Source of the DNA: Paracoccaceae bacterium
Lineage (GTDB): Bacteria > Pseudomonadota > Alphaproteobacteria > Rhodobacterales > Rhodobacteraceae
DNA length: 38,305 bases
Assembly (NCBI GenBank): GCA_020628545.1
Contig: JAHDEX010000041.1
Location: 1-38,305, forward strand
Reading direction: 5' to 3'
A program made the position numbers and the translations under genes. Of the stretch, positions 23,932 through 31,480 are shown piece after piece; the first letter of the stretch is position 1; each line of letters starts with the position of its first letter. The notes beneath the pieces are model-generated. The model searched no databases. It was not told the DNA's origin and was given only the letters and a program-made list of their open reading frames with translations.

Positions 23932-25073
23932 CGGGCCGCACCGCGCGTTGTTACCGGCTGCACGCGATCCACGGGTGGCACCTCGGTTTCAAGGTCGGGA
24001 AGCCCTTCACGCGACAATAGAATAGCGAGAGGCCGCAGCGATGGCACGTGGCTGCACACCACAAGCATCGTCACCATGATCGGGACTGACAGGAACATGC
24101 CCGGTACACCCCAGACAGCGCCCCAGAAGGCGAGGGAGATGATGATACCAAAGGAGGACAGCCGCAAAGCACGGCCCATCATCATGGGGTCAATGACGTT
24201 CCCATTCACAAACTGAATTGCACCCGCGGCAAAGAAGATCACACCGGTCAAAGCCGGGTCATTCAGTTGGATATGCGCGACAAGCGCAACAAGCGCTGTC
24301 GCCACGATGGATCCGACGTTGGGAATGAAATTCAGCACGAAGGTGATCACACCCAAGGCAACCGCCAGTTCGACACCAAACATTTTTACAAGCAGGAAGG
24401 TCATGAACCCTGTCAGCGCGCTAATCACTGTCTTCACCCAGAGGTAATGATTCACGCGCCAGATGATGGAATGAATGATATGCGATACCCGATCCGCGCG
24501 GGCCTTGTTGCCCATCAGGTTCGTCAGTTTGATGTCAAACCAGATACGCTCGGCAAAAAGAAATCCGACAAAAAGAATGATCAAGACAACCGCCTGCGTC
24601 ACATCTCCAGCGCGGGCTGCGGCGGTGCGGGCATAGGTGCTGACGTTAATGGATTGAAGCGCGCTCTCGATCGCGGCCTCAGTCCCGCCGCCTATGAAGC
24701 CGAACAGCGATGCAACGGCGCGCGGCACCTCATTCGCGTAGGTCAGCGACACCGTCAGCACGTTGTTGATCTGTGAAATCAAAAAGCCGGATGCCGCCAT
24801 CAACGCGGCGGAGATCAGCACAAAGGCCGCAATCGTGGCCAGTGCATTGGGCACGCGAAACGGCCCAAGACGTTGTTGTGCGATGAAGTTGATCACGGCA
24901 GATGTCAGCGAAAACAGGATGATAGCCGTCGCGAGCGAAATCAGCATGAACCGCGCTTGCACCAGAAGGAACAACACCACGGCAAAAGCGATGATAATCA
25001 AAGCAGCCGTTTGTGCCCGGGCCATATCTATGGGTCCGGGACGAGGCGGTATCGGAGGCGTCGCACGCTGCAT
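23928..25073 (-). CDS. AI-2E-family transporter (PerM/TqsA-like permease)
   Basis: A 381-residue membrane protein with about eight helices. The family pattern is visible: FAVVLFLLVQARFMLISLAT at the start, a central domain with ERIWFDIKLTN, then LGVITFVLNFIPNVGSIVAT and NGNVIDPMMMGRALRLS. Members are annotated as AI-2 exporters, but many act in Na+/Li+:H+ antiport or have unknown substrates, so the transported species is open. The ATG at 25073 starts a proline-rich N-terminus; a second ATG at 25025 is possible. The gene is convergent with, and overlaps by four bases, the trgA-to-membrane-protein run. Confidence 0.85.
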   Translation of the reverse strand: MQRATPPIPPRPGPIDMARAQTAALIIIAFAVVLFLLVQARFMLISLATAIILFSLTSAVINFIAQQRLGPFRVPNALATIAAFVLISAALMAASGFLISQINNVLTVSLTYANEVPRAVASLFGFIGGGTEAAIESALQSINVSTYARTAAARAGDVTQAVVLIILFVGFLFAERIWFDIKLTNLMGNKARADRVSHIIHSIIWRVNHYLWVKTVISALTGFMTFLLVKMFGVELAVALGVITFVLNFIPNVGSIVATALVALVAHIQLNDPALTGVIFFAAGAIQFVNGNVIDPMMMGRALRLSSFGIIISLAFWGAVWGVPGMFLSVPIMVTMLVVCSHVPSLRPLAILLSREGLPDLETEVPPVDRVQPVTTRGAAR

Positions 25074-25212
25074 TTAACTGATGTAGTCCTTTCGATGCTG
25101 CGGTGCAATAAAAGGTCTCTTTGACAGCTTCACGGCAGAAACGCGGCCAATGGAAAAAAGCCGGGTCAGGGTCTTGCAAAACCCTCCCGACATTGGCTAA
25201 ACCGCACGCCAC

Positions 25213-25302
25213 GGACAGGTGGCCGAGTGGTCGAAGGCGCACGCCTGGAAAGTGTGTAGGCGGGAGACCGTCTCCAGGGTTCGAATCCCTGTCTGTCCGC
25301 CA
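25213..25302 (+). tRNA. tRNA-Ser(GGA)
   Basis: A complete class II tRNA of 90 nt. The acceptor GGACAGG (25213-25219) pairs with TCTGTCC (25292-25298), followed by discriminator G and an encoded CCA. The anticodon stem CACGC/GTGTG encloses CTGGAAA, giving anticodon GGA for UCC and UCU. A long variable arm and the T loop TTCGAAT are present. It lies alone between the AI-2E-family gene and the xylose operon; no integrase or direct repeat suggests an attachment site. Confidence 0.95.
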
Positions 25303-25357
25303 CAATCCCCTCAATACCTGATCTTTTCGTGTGGCGTAGTTGATGTGTCACTCGCAC

Positions 25358-25394
25358 GAAAAAAGCCGCAGCCCAACTCCTAGACTACGGCTTT
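25358..25394 (-). terminator. Intrinsic terminator of the xylFHG operon
   Basis: On the minus strand AAAGCCGTAG (complement of 25385-25394) pairs with CTGCGGCTTT (complement of 25362-25371), with one G-U wobble and a 13-base loop, and the stem runs into TTTTTT. It lies about 65 bases after the xylG stop. On the plus strand it would have a mismatch and no T-run, so it serves the xyl operon. Confidence 0.8.
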
Positions 25395-25419
25395 CCGATA
25401 TGATCTCTGCAGAAGTCTT

Positions 25420-25445
25420 GCGGCGGGCAGGGAGGTGCCCGCCGC
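25420..25445 (-). repeat. GC-rich hairpin just after xylG
   Basis: A perfect 10-bp inverted repeat GCGGCGGGCA (25420-25429) / TGCCCGCCGC (25436-25445) with a 6-base loop lies 15 bases beyond the xylG stop and ahead of the terminator. No T-run follows it, so it may protect the mRNA 3' end or assist termination. Confidence 0.6.
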
Positions 25446-25460
25446 GCGCGGGGTGCGGCG

Positions 25461-26240
25461 CTACTCCGCCTCGTTCGGGTTCTTTCCGAGGATGATCATT
25501 GACAACAGGTCGTCGTCCGTGACGTCTGCGATATCAACTGTCCCGACAAGTTTCCCGTTCTTCATGACACTTGCCCTGTCACATAGCTCCATCACCGAAT
25601 GCACGTCGTGATCGATCAGAAAGATACCAATCCCTTGTGCTTTCAGCTGTTGGATCAGATCCGCAACCATCTGAGTCTCATGCGGGCCGAGGGCCGCTGT
25701 CGGCTCATCCATGATCAGGATGCGCGCGTTGAAATAGACCGCGCGGGCAATCGCCACCGACTGACGTTGCCCACCAGACAAGGCCGAAACCGGTTCATTG
25801 AACTTCTGGAAGTTCGGGTTCAACCGGCCCATAATCTTGCGGCATTCGGCTTCCATGGCAGCATCATTGACCAACCCCATCGGCGTGACCATTTCGCGCC
25901 CGAGGAAGAGGTTCGATGCCGCATCCAGGTTATCTGCCAAGGCGAGCGTCTGATAGATCGTCTCGATATTGTTGGCCCGGGCGTCGCGCGGGTTTTCGAT
26001 CTCGACCTTCTTGCCGTCGATGAAGATCTCACCTTCGTCCTTTTGGTATGCACCTGAAAGGACCTTGATCAGCGTCGACTTTCCCGCACCGTTGTGGCCC
26101 AGAAGGCCAACCACTTCGCCCGGATAGAGGTCAACAGACACACTATCGACGGCTTTGATCCCACCAAAAGCAATGGAGATATCTTTCATCTCGACCAATG
26201 GGGTCGCACCGGAGGCGCGTAATTCTCGTGCAGTTTGCAT
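25461..26240 (-). CDS. xylG: Xylose ABC transporter ATP-binding protein (single-domain XylG)
   Basis: A 259-residue ABC ATPase that energises sugar import. The Walker A loop is GHNGAGKST (about residues 49-57), the signature ALSGGQRQSVAIARA, the Walker B ILIMDEPTAALG, and the switch histidine lies in LIDHDVHSV. E. coli XylG has two ABC domains and about 510 residues; this one has a single domain, so two copies would have to form the ATPase pair, as in other alphaproteobacterial sugar importers. The ATG overlaps the xylH stop by one base (TAATG), which couples their translation. The xylose assignment rests on the strongly XylF-like binding protein in the same operon. Confidence 0.88.
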   Translation of the reverse strand: MQTARELRASGATPLVEMKDISIAFGGIKAVDSVSVDLYPGEVVGLLGHNGAGKSTLIKVLSGAYQKDEGEIFIDGKKVEIENPRDARANNIETIYQTLALADNLDAASNLFLGREMVTPMGLVNDAAMEAECRKIMGRLNPNFQKFNEPVSALSGGQRQSVAIARAVYFNARILIMDEPTAALGPHETQMVADLIQQLKAQGIGIFLIDHDVHSVMELCDRASVMKNGKLVGTVDIADVTDDDLLSMIILGKNPNEAE

Positions 26241-27538
26241 TACTTTGCCCCCACGCGCTTGCGATAGACGATGTCGATAAAGACAGCGAGAACAAGAACC
26301 GTTCCCACAACGATGTTCTGGAATGGCGCATCCACGCCCACCATGGCCATGCCAGACTGCAGCGACTGCATTATTAACGCGCCGATGATGGCGCCGTAGA
26401 TCGTGCCGAAACCACCAGCCAAAGCAGTCCCGCCGATCACAGCCGCGGCAATCACGCGAAGCTCATCAAGTGTCCCGATGTCATTGGTATGGTTCGACAA
26501 ACGCGCAGAAGCGACGATCGCGGAGAGAGCGCACAGGAATCCCATCAGCGCGAAAATTTTGACGGTCAACCGGCGAGTATTAATGCCGGAGAGTTCCGCT
26601 GCATCGGGGTTGCCACCGGTTGCGAATATGTAACGTCCAAAGCGGGTCCGTTTCGCGACAATGGTCATCGTCACCGCGACCACGATCAGGATCAGTACCG
26701 ATACGGGCAGGCCGTAGCCGACAGTCAGGCCTTCCGGCATCACCTCGCCCCGGTCCTCAAACATCCGTTCCAACCTGCGGGTCGGGATGTGGTATGCGTT
26801 CAGCACGGCGATGAACCCAACAATTGCCGCAATGACCACCCCCGAAAGGGTCAGTTCCGCCCAGAGTGGTTTCACCGGAAAGTCATGTGCGGCCTTCGCA
26901 CGGCGCGCGCTCCAAAGCGCCCATAGGGCACCGACACAGGCAAGTGCGGCGAACGCCCAGCTCCAGTTCGCGCCGAGTGTGCCGTTCGTTCCGCCAAACA
27001 TCAGGAAAGTGTTGTCCAGCGGCCCGATCGTCTGACCGCTTGTCAGATACCAGGCCACATTCCGCCAGACGAGGAACCCGCCAAGCGTCACAATGAACGC
27101 GGGGATCGTAAGATAGCCGATCATCCAGCCCTGGAACGCGCCGATCAGCGTTCCAACGGCGAGACCCACAATCACCGTCAGGATCCAAATCATTGGATGG
27201 CCCAAACCGAGACCCACCACGTTTGGCAAGATCTGCGTTTGCATCATCGCCATGACAGCGGAAGTCGTGGCCAGGAGCGCGCCAACCGACAGGTCAATGT
27301 GCCGATTCACAATCACAAAGACCATGCCACAAGCCATGATCGCGACAGAGACGGTCTGGATCGTCAGGTTGAAAATGTTCCGGGGTGTCAGGAAACGCCC
27401 ATCGGTGAAGAAGTTGAACCCGATACACAAGATGATCAGGGCGCCAATCATGCCAAGCAAACGGGTATCGAGCTCCAGTTTCTGGAACAGGTTACCATCG
27501 TTCTTTTTGGGGATCGGCTGGGCAGTTGCGTCGGTCAT
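26240..27538 (-). CDS. xylH: Xylose ABC transporter permease
   Basis: A 432-residue permease of the ribose/xylose (BPD_transp_2) type with about ten membrane helices. Visible marks are MVFVIVNRHIDLSVG early in the protein, FIVTLGGFLVWRN, and the C-terminal GNPDAAELSGINTRR followed by AAAVIGGTALAGGFGTI. A long polar stretch in the middle, with RRLERMFEDRGEVMPEG, is typical of XylH-like permeases. It forms the membrane channel for the XylF-bound sugar. Its gene follows xylF after a 74-base gap that carries a hairpin, and overlaps xylG by one base. Confidence 0.88.
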   Translation of the reverse strand: MTDATAQPIPKKNDGNLFQKLELDTRLLGMIGALIILCIGFNFFTDGRFLTPRNIFNLTIQTVSVAIMACGMVFVIVNRHIDLSVGALLATTSAVMAMMQTQILPNVVGLGLGHPMIWILTVIVGLAVGTLIGAFQGWMIGYLTIPAFIVTLGGFLVWRNVAWYLTSGQTIGPLDNTFLMFGGTNGTLGANWSWAFAALACVGALWALWSARRAKAAHDFPVKPLWAELTLSGVVIAAIVGFIAVLNAYHIPTRRLERMFEDRGEVMPEGLTVGYGLPVSVLILIVVAVTMTIVAKRTRFGRYIFATGGNPDAAELSGINTRRLTVKIFALMGFLCALSAIVASARLSNHTNDIGTLDELRVIAAAVIGGTALAGGFGTIYGAIIGALIMQSLQSGMAMVGVDAPFQNIVVGTVLVLAVFIDIVYRKRVGAK

Positions 27539-27573
27539 ATCAAACCTCTGTGCCAGCGATGGATTTTTAGGGT

Positions 27574-27597
27574 GGCCCCGGCGAAACCGCCGAGGCC
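27574..27597 (-). repeat. Hairpin between xylF and xylH
   Basis: GGCCCCGGCG (27574-27583) and CGCCGAGGCC (27588-27597) form a 10-bp stem, with one G-U wobble in minus-strand RNA, and a 4-base loop. There is no T-run, so it probably shields the xylF mRNA from 3' decay and lowers xylH expression relative to the binding protein, as intercistronic hairpins do in other binding-protein operons. The last point is inference. Confidence 0.6.
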
Positions 27598-27612
27598 GAA
27601 AGCTTGGTCAGC

Positions 27613-28620
27613 TTAGTTACAAGGTGCTGGTCCGTTGGAAACACCTTGGCACAAGGCCTCCTGTGTAATCCAGCCTGCATCTACAACAACGTTCAGGTTG
27701 TCCGCTGTGATCGGCACTGGTGCCAGGAAGCGGGCGGTCATTGTGGTGCCACCTGGAGACGTCCACTCGACGCTGTCACCAGCTTCACCGCCACCGGCCA
27801 GGGCCACAGCGATTTCACCAGCGGCTTTGCCCAGCTCACGTGCGTCTTTCCAGACAGACACGGTCTGTGTGCCCAGTGCAACGCGGTTCAGTGCTGCGTG
27901 GTCACCGTCCTGACCGGACACAGGAATACCTTCCATTCCCTGTGCGGTCAGGGCCGCAACAACACCACCTGCGGTGCCATCATTGGATGCGATTACTGCG
28001 TCAACATTGTTGTCGTTGGCGGTCAGGATCTGTTCCATGTTGCGCTGTGCGTTGGCTGGCAACCAGCCATCGGTGTAAGCTTCGCCCACGATGGTGATCG
28101 CACCGCTTGCCACGGCTTCCTCAATGATCTCTTGCTGACCACCGCGCAGGAAATCTGCGTTTGGATCGGTGGGAGAGCCTTTGATCATCACGTAGTTGCC
28201 TTCAGGCTGTGCTGCGAAAACAGCGCGGGCCTGCATGCGGCCAACTTCAACGTTGTCGAATGTCAGATAGAACGCACGTTCGTCCTCGATCAGGCGGTCG
28301 TATGCAATCACTGGAATGCCTTCGTCAGCAGCCGCTTGCACAGCTGGCCCAATGGCCTGCGCGTCTTGTGCAAGGATGATCAGTGCATCAACGCCTTGGG
28401 CAATTAGGCTTTCGATGTCAGCCAACTGCTTGGATGACGATGACTGCGCATCAGACGAGACGTAAGTCGCGCCAGCAGCTTCCAACGCACCAACGATGGC
28501 CGCTTCGTCTGTCTTCCAGCGTTCTTCCTGAAAGTTGGACCAGCTGACCCCAACGGTTTGCGCAAAAGCGGCAGAGCTCATCAGAGCCGCAGCAGCGGAT
28601 AGGCTAAGAAGTTTCTTCAT
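27613..28620 (-). CDS. xylF: D-xylose-binding periplasmic protein
   Basis: A 335-residue exported binding protein; the signal peptide is cleaved near SAAFAQT. The similarity to E. coli XylF as I remember it is close: RWKTDEAAIV, LIIL, IPVIAYDRLI, YLTFDNVEVGRMQA, KGSPTDPNADFLRGGQ, YTDGWLPANAQRNMEQILTA and DAVIASNDGTAGG, then VSGQDGD and ALGTQTVSVWK. It captures xylose in the periplasm for XylH/XylG. The ATG at 28620 has GGGAGGACACC on the minus strand; the longer in-frame start at 28647 has no such site. A divergent ROK regulator lies across an AT-rich palindrome. Confidence 0.93.
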   Translation of the reverse strand: MKKLLSLSAAAALMSSAAFAQTVGVSWSNFQEERWKTDEAAIVGALEAAGATYVSSDAQSSSSKQLADIESLIAQGVDALIILAQDAQAIGPAVQAAADEGIPVIAYDRLIEDERAFYLTFDNVEVGRMQARAVFAAQPEGNYVMIKGSPTDPNADFLRGGQQEIIEEAVASGAITIVGEAYTDGWLPANAQRNMEQILTANDNNVDAVIASNDGTAGGVVAALTAQGMEGIPVSGQDGDHAALNRVALGTQTVSVWKDARELGKAAGEIAVALAGGGEAGDSVEWTSPGGTTMTARFLAPVPITADNLNVVVDAGWITQEALCQGVSNGPAPCN

Positions 28621-28679
28621 GGTGTCCTCCCAAAAACATGCTGACAAACCGATTCGTCGTCAGCCGTATTTTTTGGTAA

Positions 28680-28710
28680 CATATTTTTTTCAGTCGTCAA
28701 AAAAAATATG
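28680..28710. promoter_or_regulatory. AT-rich palindrome, probable ROK (XylR) operator
   Basis: CATATTTTTTT (28680-28690) and AAAAAAAATATG (28699-28710) form inverted arms around CAGTCGTC, in the gap between the divergent xylF and ROK genes. A perfect A/T palindrome at this position fits control of both genes by the ROK protein. It overlaps the ATG at 28708, which favours the later ATG at 28744 as the true regulator start. Binding is inferred, not shown. Confidence 0.6.
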
Positions 28711-28743
28711 CCAAAACCGAAGAGCAGCGGGTATGGTAATGAA

Positions 28744-29982
28744 ATGAAACAAGAATCAGGGGCCACGACGCCGCGCCGCGGCAAAGCAGGTGCAGCATTG
28801 GATGCACGCGCCGCGACACGTCTTCGCGTCCTGAACTGTATTCGCAACACGGGCGAAGCGTCGCGTACCGACATTGCCGCAGCGCTGCGACTGAGCCCCG
28901 CAACGGTCACTTTCGTCACGTCCGGTCTGATGGCAGGCGGTCTGATTGAGGAGGTTGCGCAAGACCCGCCTGACAACGCCCGCCGGGGCCGACCAAGGGT
29001 CGCCTTGCGGGTCGCACGGGGCCGCTTTCACGTGGCCGGTATCAAGGTCGCACGACAGTCCATGTCGGTTCTCATCCTCGATTTTGACGGCACGCAAGTT
29101 GTTGAAAAAGAAGTACCCTTGGCCGAAGCGCGCATGTCCGCAGAAGGGCTGGTCGCTGCGATCGCCGATGGCGTCAAAGTTGCTTGCACCGGCCTTCCGG
29201 GCGGCATCGACAGTCTCGCAGGTGTCTCCATTGGCCTTGCCGGTCAAATCGACGCCGATGCCCGTTTCGTCCATTGGTCCTCAAGCCTGACAGAACGCAA
29301 CGCCGACCTCGCGCCGCTCCTGTCAAGGGCGCTCCCATGCCCGGCCTTTGTCGAGAACGACGCAAACCTCGTGGCCAAGGCGGAACACCTTTTTGGCGAA
29401 GCACGGGGGCTAACAAACTTTCTTGTGGTCACGGTCGAATACGGCGTGGGCCTCGGGATCATCCTTGACGGTCAGATCTTTCGCGGTGAACGCGGCTGCG
29501 GGGCAGAATTCGGCCATACGAAAGTCGTGCTCGACGGTGCAAGCTGCCAATGCGGCCAACGCGGGTGCCTCGAAGCCTACGTCGGCTCCTATGCTTTGCT
29601 CAGAGAGGCACATGACGCTCACGTGGTCACCACACCGACCGCTATCGATGACCTAATGACAGCTGCGGCGGGAGGCGACGCCCGCGCCCAAGAAACGCTT
29701 GATCAATCCGGGCAGATTTTCGGGATGGGTCTATCGAACCTGATCAACCTCTTCGACCCGGAACGGATTATTCTTGCCGGTGCCAACTACCGCTTTGACC
29801 ATCTGTATACCGAAGAGGTCATGGCCCGCATTGGACGAGGTGTCGTGAATGTCGACGCGCCACTGCCTGACATCCGCGTGCACCAGTGGGGGAACATCAT
29901 GTGGGCCAAAGGTGCGGCCGCTGTCGGGATCGAACAAGTCTCAGCGCTGAAAGTGAAAGAGATGGCGAATGCTGGCGCGTAG
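28744..29982 (+). CDS. ROK-family transcriptional repressor (XylR-like)
   Basis: About 412 residues. A winged helix (about residues 30-75, TDIAAALRLSPATVTFVTSGLM) precedes a ROK sugar-kinase-like domain with EYGVGLGIILDGQIFRGERG and GAEFGH. The ROK zinc site is complete: CQCGQRGCLEAY. Such repressors release DNA on binding a sugar, here presumably xylose given the divergent xylF. Starts at 28708 and 28744 are both in frame; I prefer 28744 because the earlier ATG lies inside the palindrome and has no ribosome binding site. Its stop overlaps the next start by 14 bp, tying it to the VCBS gene. Confidence 0.85.
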   Translation: MKQESGATTPRRGKAGAALDARAATRLRVLNCIRNTGEASRTDIAAALRLSPATVTFVTSGLMAGGLIEEVAQDPPDNARRGRPRVALRVARGRFHVAGIKVARQSMSVLILDFDGTQVVEKEVPLAEARMSAEGLVAAIADGVKVACTGLPGGIDSLAGVSIGLAGQIDADARFVHWSSSLTERNADLAPLLSRALPCPAFVENDANLVAKAEHLFGEARGLTNFLVVTVEYGVGLGIILDGQIFRGERGCGAEFGHTKVVLDGASCQCGQRGCLEAYVGSYALLREAHDAHVVTTPTAIDDLMTAAAGGDARAQETLDQSGQIFGMGLSNLINLFDPERIILAGANYRFDHLYTEEVMARIGRGVVNVDAPLPDIRVHQWGNIMWAKGAAAVGIEQVSALKVKEMANAGA

Positions 29983-31480
29983 CCTCACGGTTGGTCTGCT
30001 GTTCGCATCGACCGCCCATGCGGACCACATGCAGCCCGCCTTTCAACCGATTGAGGTCGCAGAACATATCTATGCCGGCGGGTGGGAGCATTTTGTTGGT
30101 GGTGGTGTCGCCGTTTTTGACTGTGACGGGGATGATCTTCCCGAACTCTACGCCGCGGGTGGGTCCAATCCCGCCCAGCTTTTCCGTAATCAATCAGACG
30201 ACACGCTCCGGTTCGCGCCCGAGACCCCCAAGCCGCTGAGCCTTGCCGGGGTCACTGGTGCCTATCCGCTTGATATCGACAGCGATGGGATCATGGACCT
30301 TGCTATTCTGCGTGTCGGTGAAGACATGATCATGCGGGGCCTTGGCGAGTGTGCGTTTGCACCCTTCGCCGAGCTGAATTTCACATCCGTCGACCAATGG
30401 ACCACCGCGTTCTCAGCCACGTGGGAAGGCGGTGAGCAACTGCCGACCCTCGCTTTTGGCACCTACGTGGACCGCGCCGACCCGGACGGTCCGTTTGAAG
30501 CCTGCGACGCAACGCAGCTTTACAGGCCTGACGGCGACACTTACGCCCCACCCATCGCTCTCGATCCGGGCTTTTGCACGCTGTCGATCCTATTTTCCGA
30601 CTGGAACCGTAACGGTCGCGCCGACCTGCGCATTTCCAACGACCGCCATTACTACGTCAAGGGCGGCAGCGAGCAGATGTGGGCGATGGAAACCGTGCCA
30701 AGGCTCTACGACGAAAGTGACGGCTGGGCGGATTTTGCGATCTGGGGCATGGGCATCGCGTCACGAGATGTGACAGGCGACGGATTTCCCGAAGTCTACC
30801 TGACATCCATGGGCGACCAGAAGTTTCAGATCTTCGAAGGCGAGGGCCCGTCGTGGCGTGACGCCACCTTCGACTTTGGCACCACGGCGCACCGTCCGCA
30901 CACCGGCTCTGATGGTCGCCCCTCAACTGGCTGGCACGCGCAGTTCGGGGACGTGAATAACGATGGGCGGGACGATATCTTTGTCACCAAAGGCAATGTC
31001 GAACAAATGCCTGTTGCGGCAATGGAAGATCCGAACTCGCTGCTGATGCAGCAGGGCGACGGGCGATATGAGGAGGCATCAGTCGCAGCAGGTGTTGCTA
31101 CTCTCGCCCGCGCGCGCGGCGCAGCTGTAATGGACCTCAATAACGACGGCCTCCTCGACATCGTCGTAGTCAACCGCCGCGCACCGCTCGAAGTTTTTCA
31201 GAACGTGACGCCCAACGCGGGCAACTGGCTGTCTGTCACGCTGGCGCAAGAGGGGGTCAACCCCAACGCCATCGGCGCATTCATTGAGTTGCAGGCAGGA
31301 GACCGGACCGCTGTGCGAGAAGTCACAATCGGTGGCGGGCACGCAGGCGGGCAAATTGGGGCAGAACACTTCGGTCTGGGTGCAGAAGAGTCAGTCAAAG
31401 TTCGCGTGATCTGGCCAGACGGGCAGGCGGGTGAATGGCAGACCATGTCCGCCAATCAGCGCATTGCGCTCACCCGCTAA
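29969..31480 (+). CDS. Secreted VCBS/FG-GAP repeat protein with ASPIC/UnbV C-terminus
   Basis: A 503-residue exported protein; the signal peptide ends near TAHAD (residue 18). The body holds repeated FG-GAP/VCBS calcium-loop motifs: AVFDCDGDDLPELY, LDIDSDGIMDLAI, DWNRNGRADLRI, RDVTGDGFPEVYL, GDVNNDGRDDIFV and MDLNNDGLLDIVV, which form a beta-propeller. The C-terminus (about residues 440-500), with VREVTIGGGHAGGQ, HFGLGAEESVKVRVIWPDGQ and a terminal ISO-like IALTR, is the ASPIC/UnbV domain of CRTAC1-like proteins. Function is unknown; propellers of this type bind proteins or sugars at the cell surface. The gene overlaps the ROK gene at its start and the di-haem peroxidase gene at its end by four bases. 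Confidence 0.85.
   Translation: MLARSLTVGLLFASTAHADHMQPAFQPIEVAEHIYAGGWEHFVGGGVAVFDCDGDDLPELYAAGGSNPAQLFRNQSDDTLRFAPETPKPLSLAGVTGAYPLDIDSDGIMDLAILRVGEDMIMRGLGECAFAPFAELNFTSVDQWTTAFSATWEGGEQLPTLAFGTYVDRADPDGPFEACDATQLYRPDGDTYAPPIALDPGFCTLSILFSDWNRNGRADLRISNDRHYYVKGGSEQMWAMETVPRLYDESDGWADFAIWGMGIASRDVTGDGFPEVYLTSMGDQKFQIFEGEGPSWRDATFDFGTTAHRPHTGSDGRPSTGWHAQFGDVNNDGRDDIFVTKGNVEQMPVAAMEDPNSLLMQQGDGRYEEASVAAGVATLARARGAAVMDLNNDGLLDIVVVNRRAPLEVFQNVTPNAGNWLSVTLAQEGVNPNAIGAFIELQAGDRTAVREVTIGGGHAGGQIGAEHFGLGAEESVKVRVIWPDGQAGEWQTMSANQRIALTR

Noticed and set aside
25213-25302. tRNA-Ser as an integration site
   Set aside because: There is no integrase, no repeated tRNA 3' end nearby and no change to mobile-element gene content; the flanks are ordinary operons.
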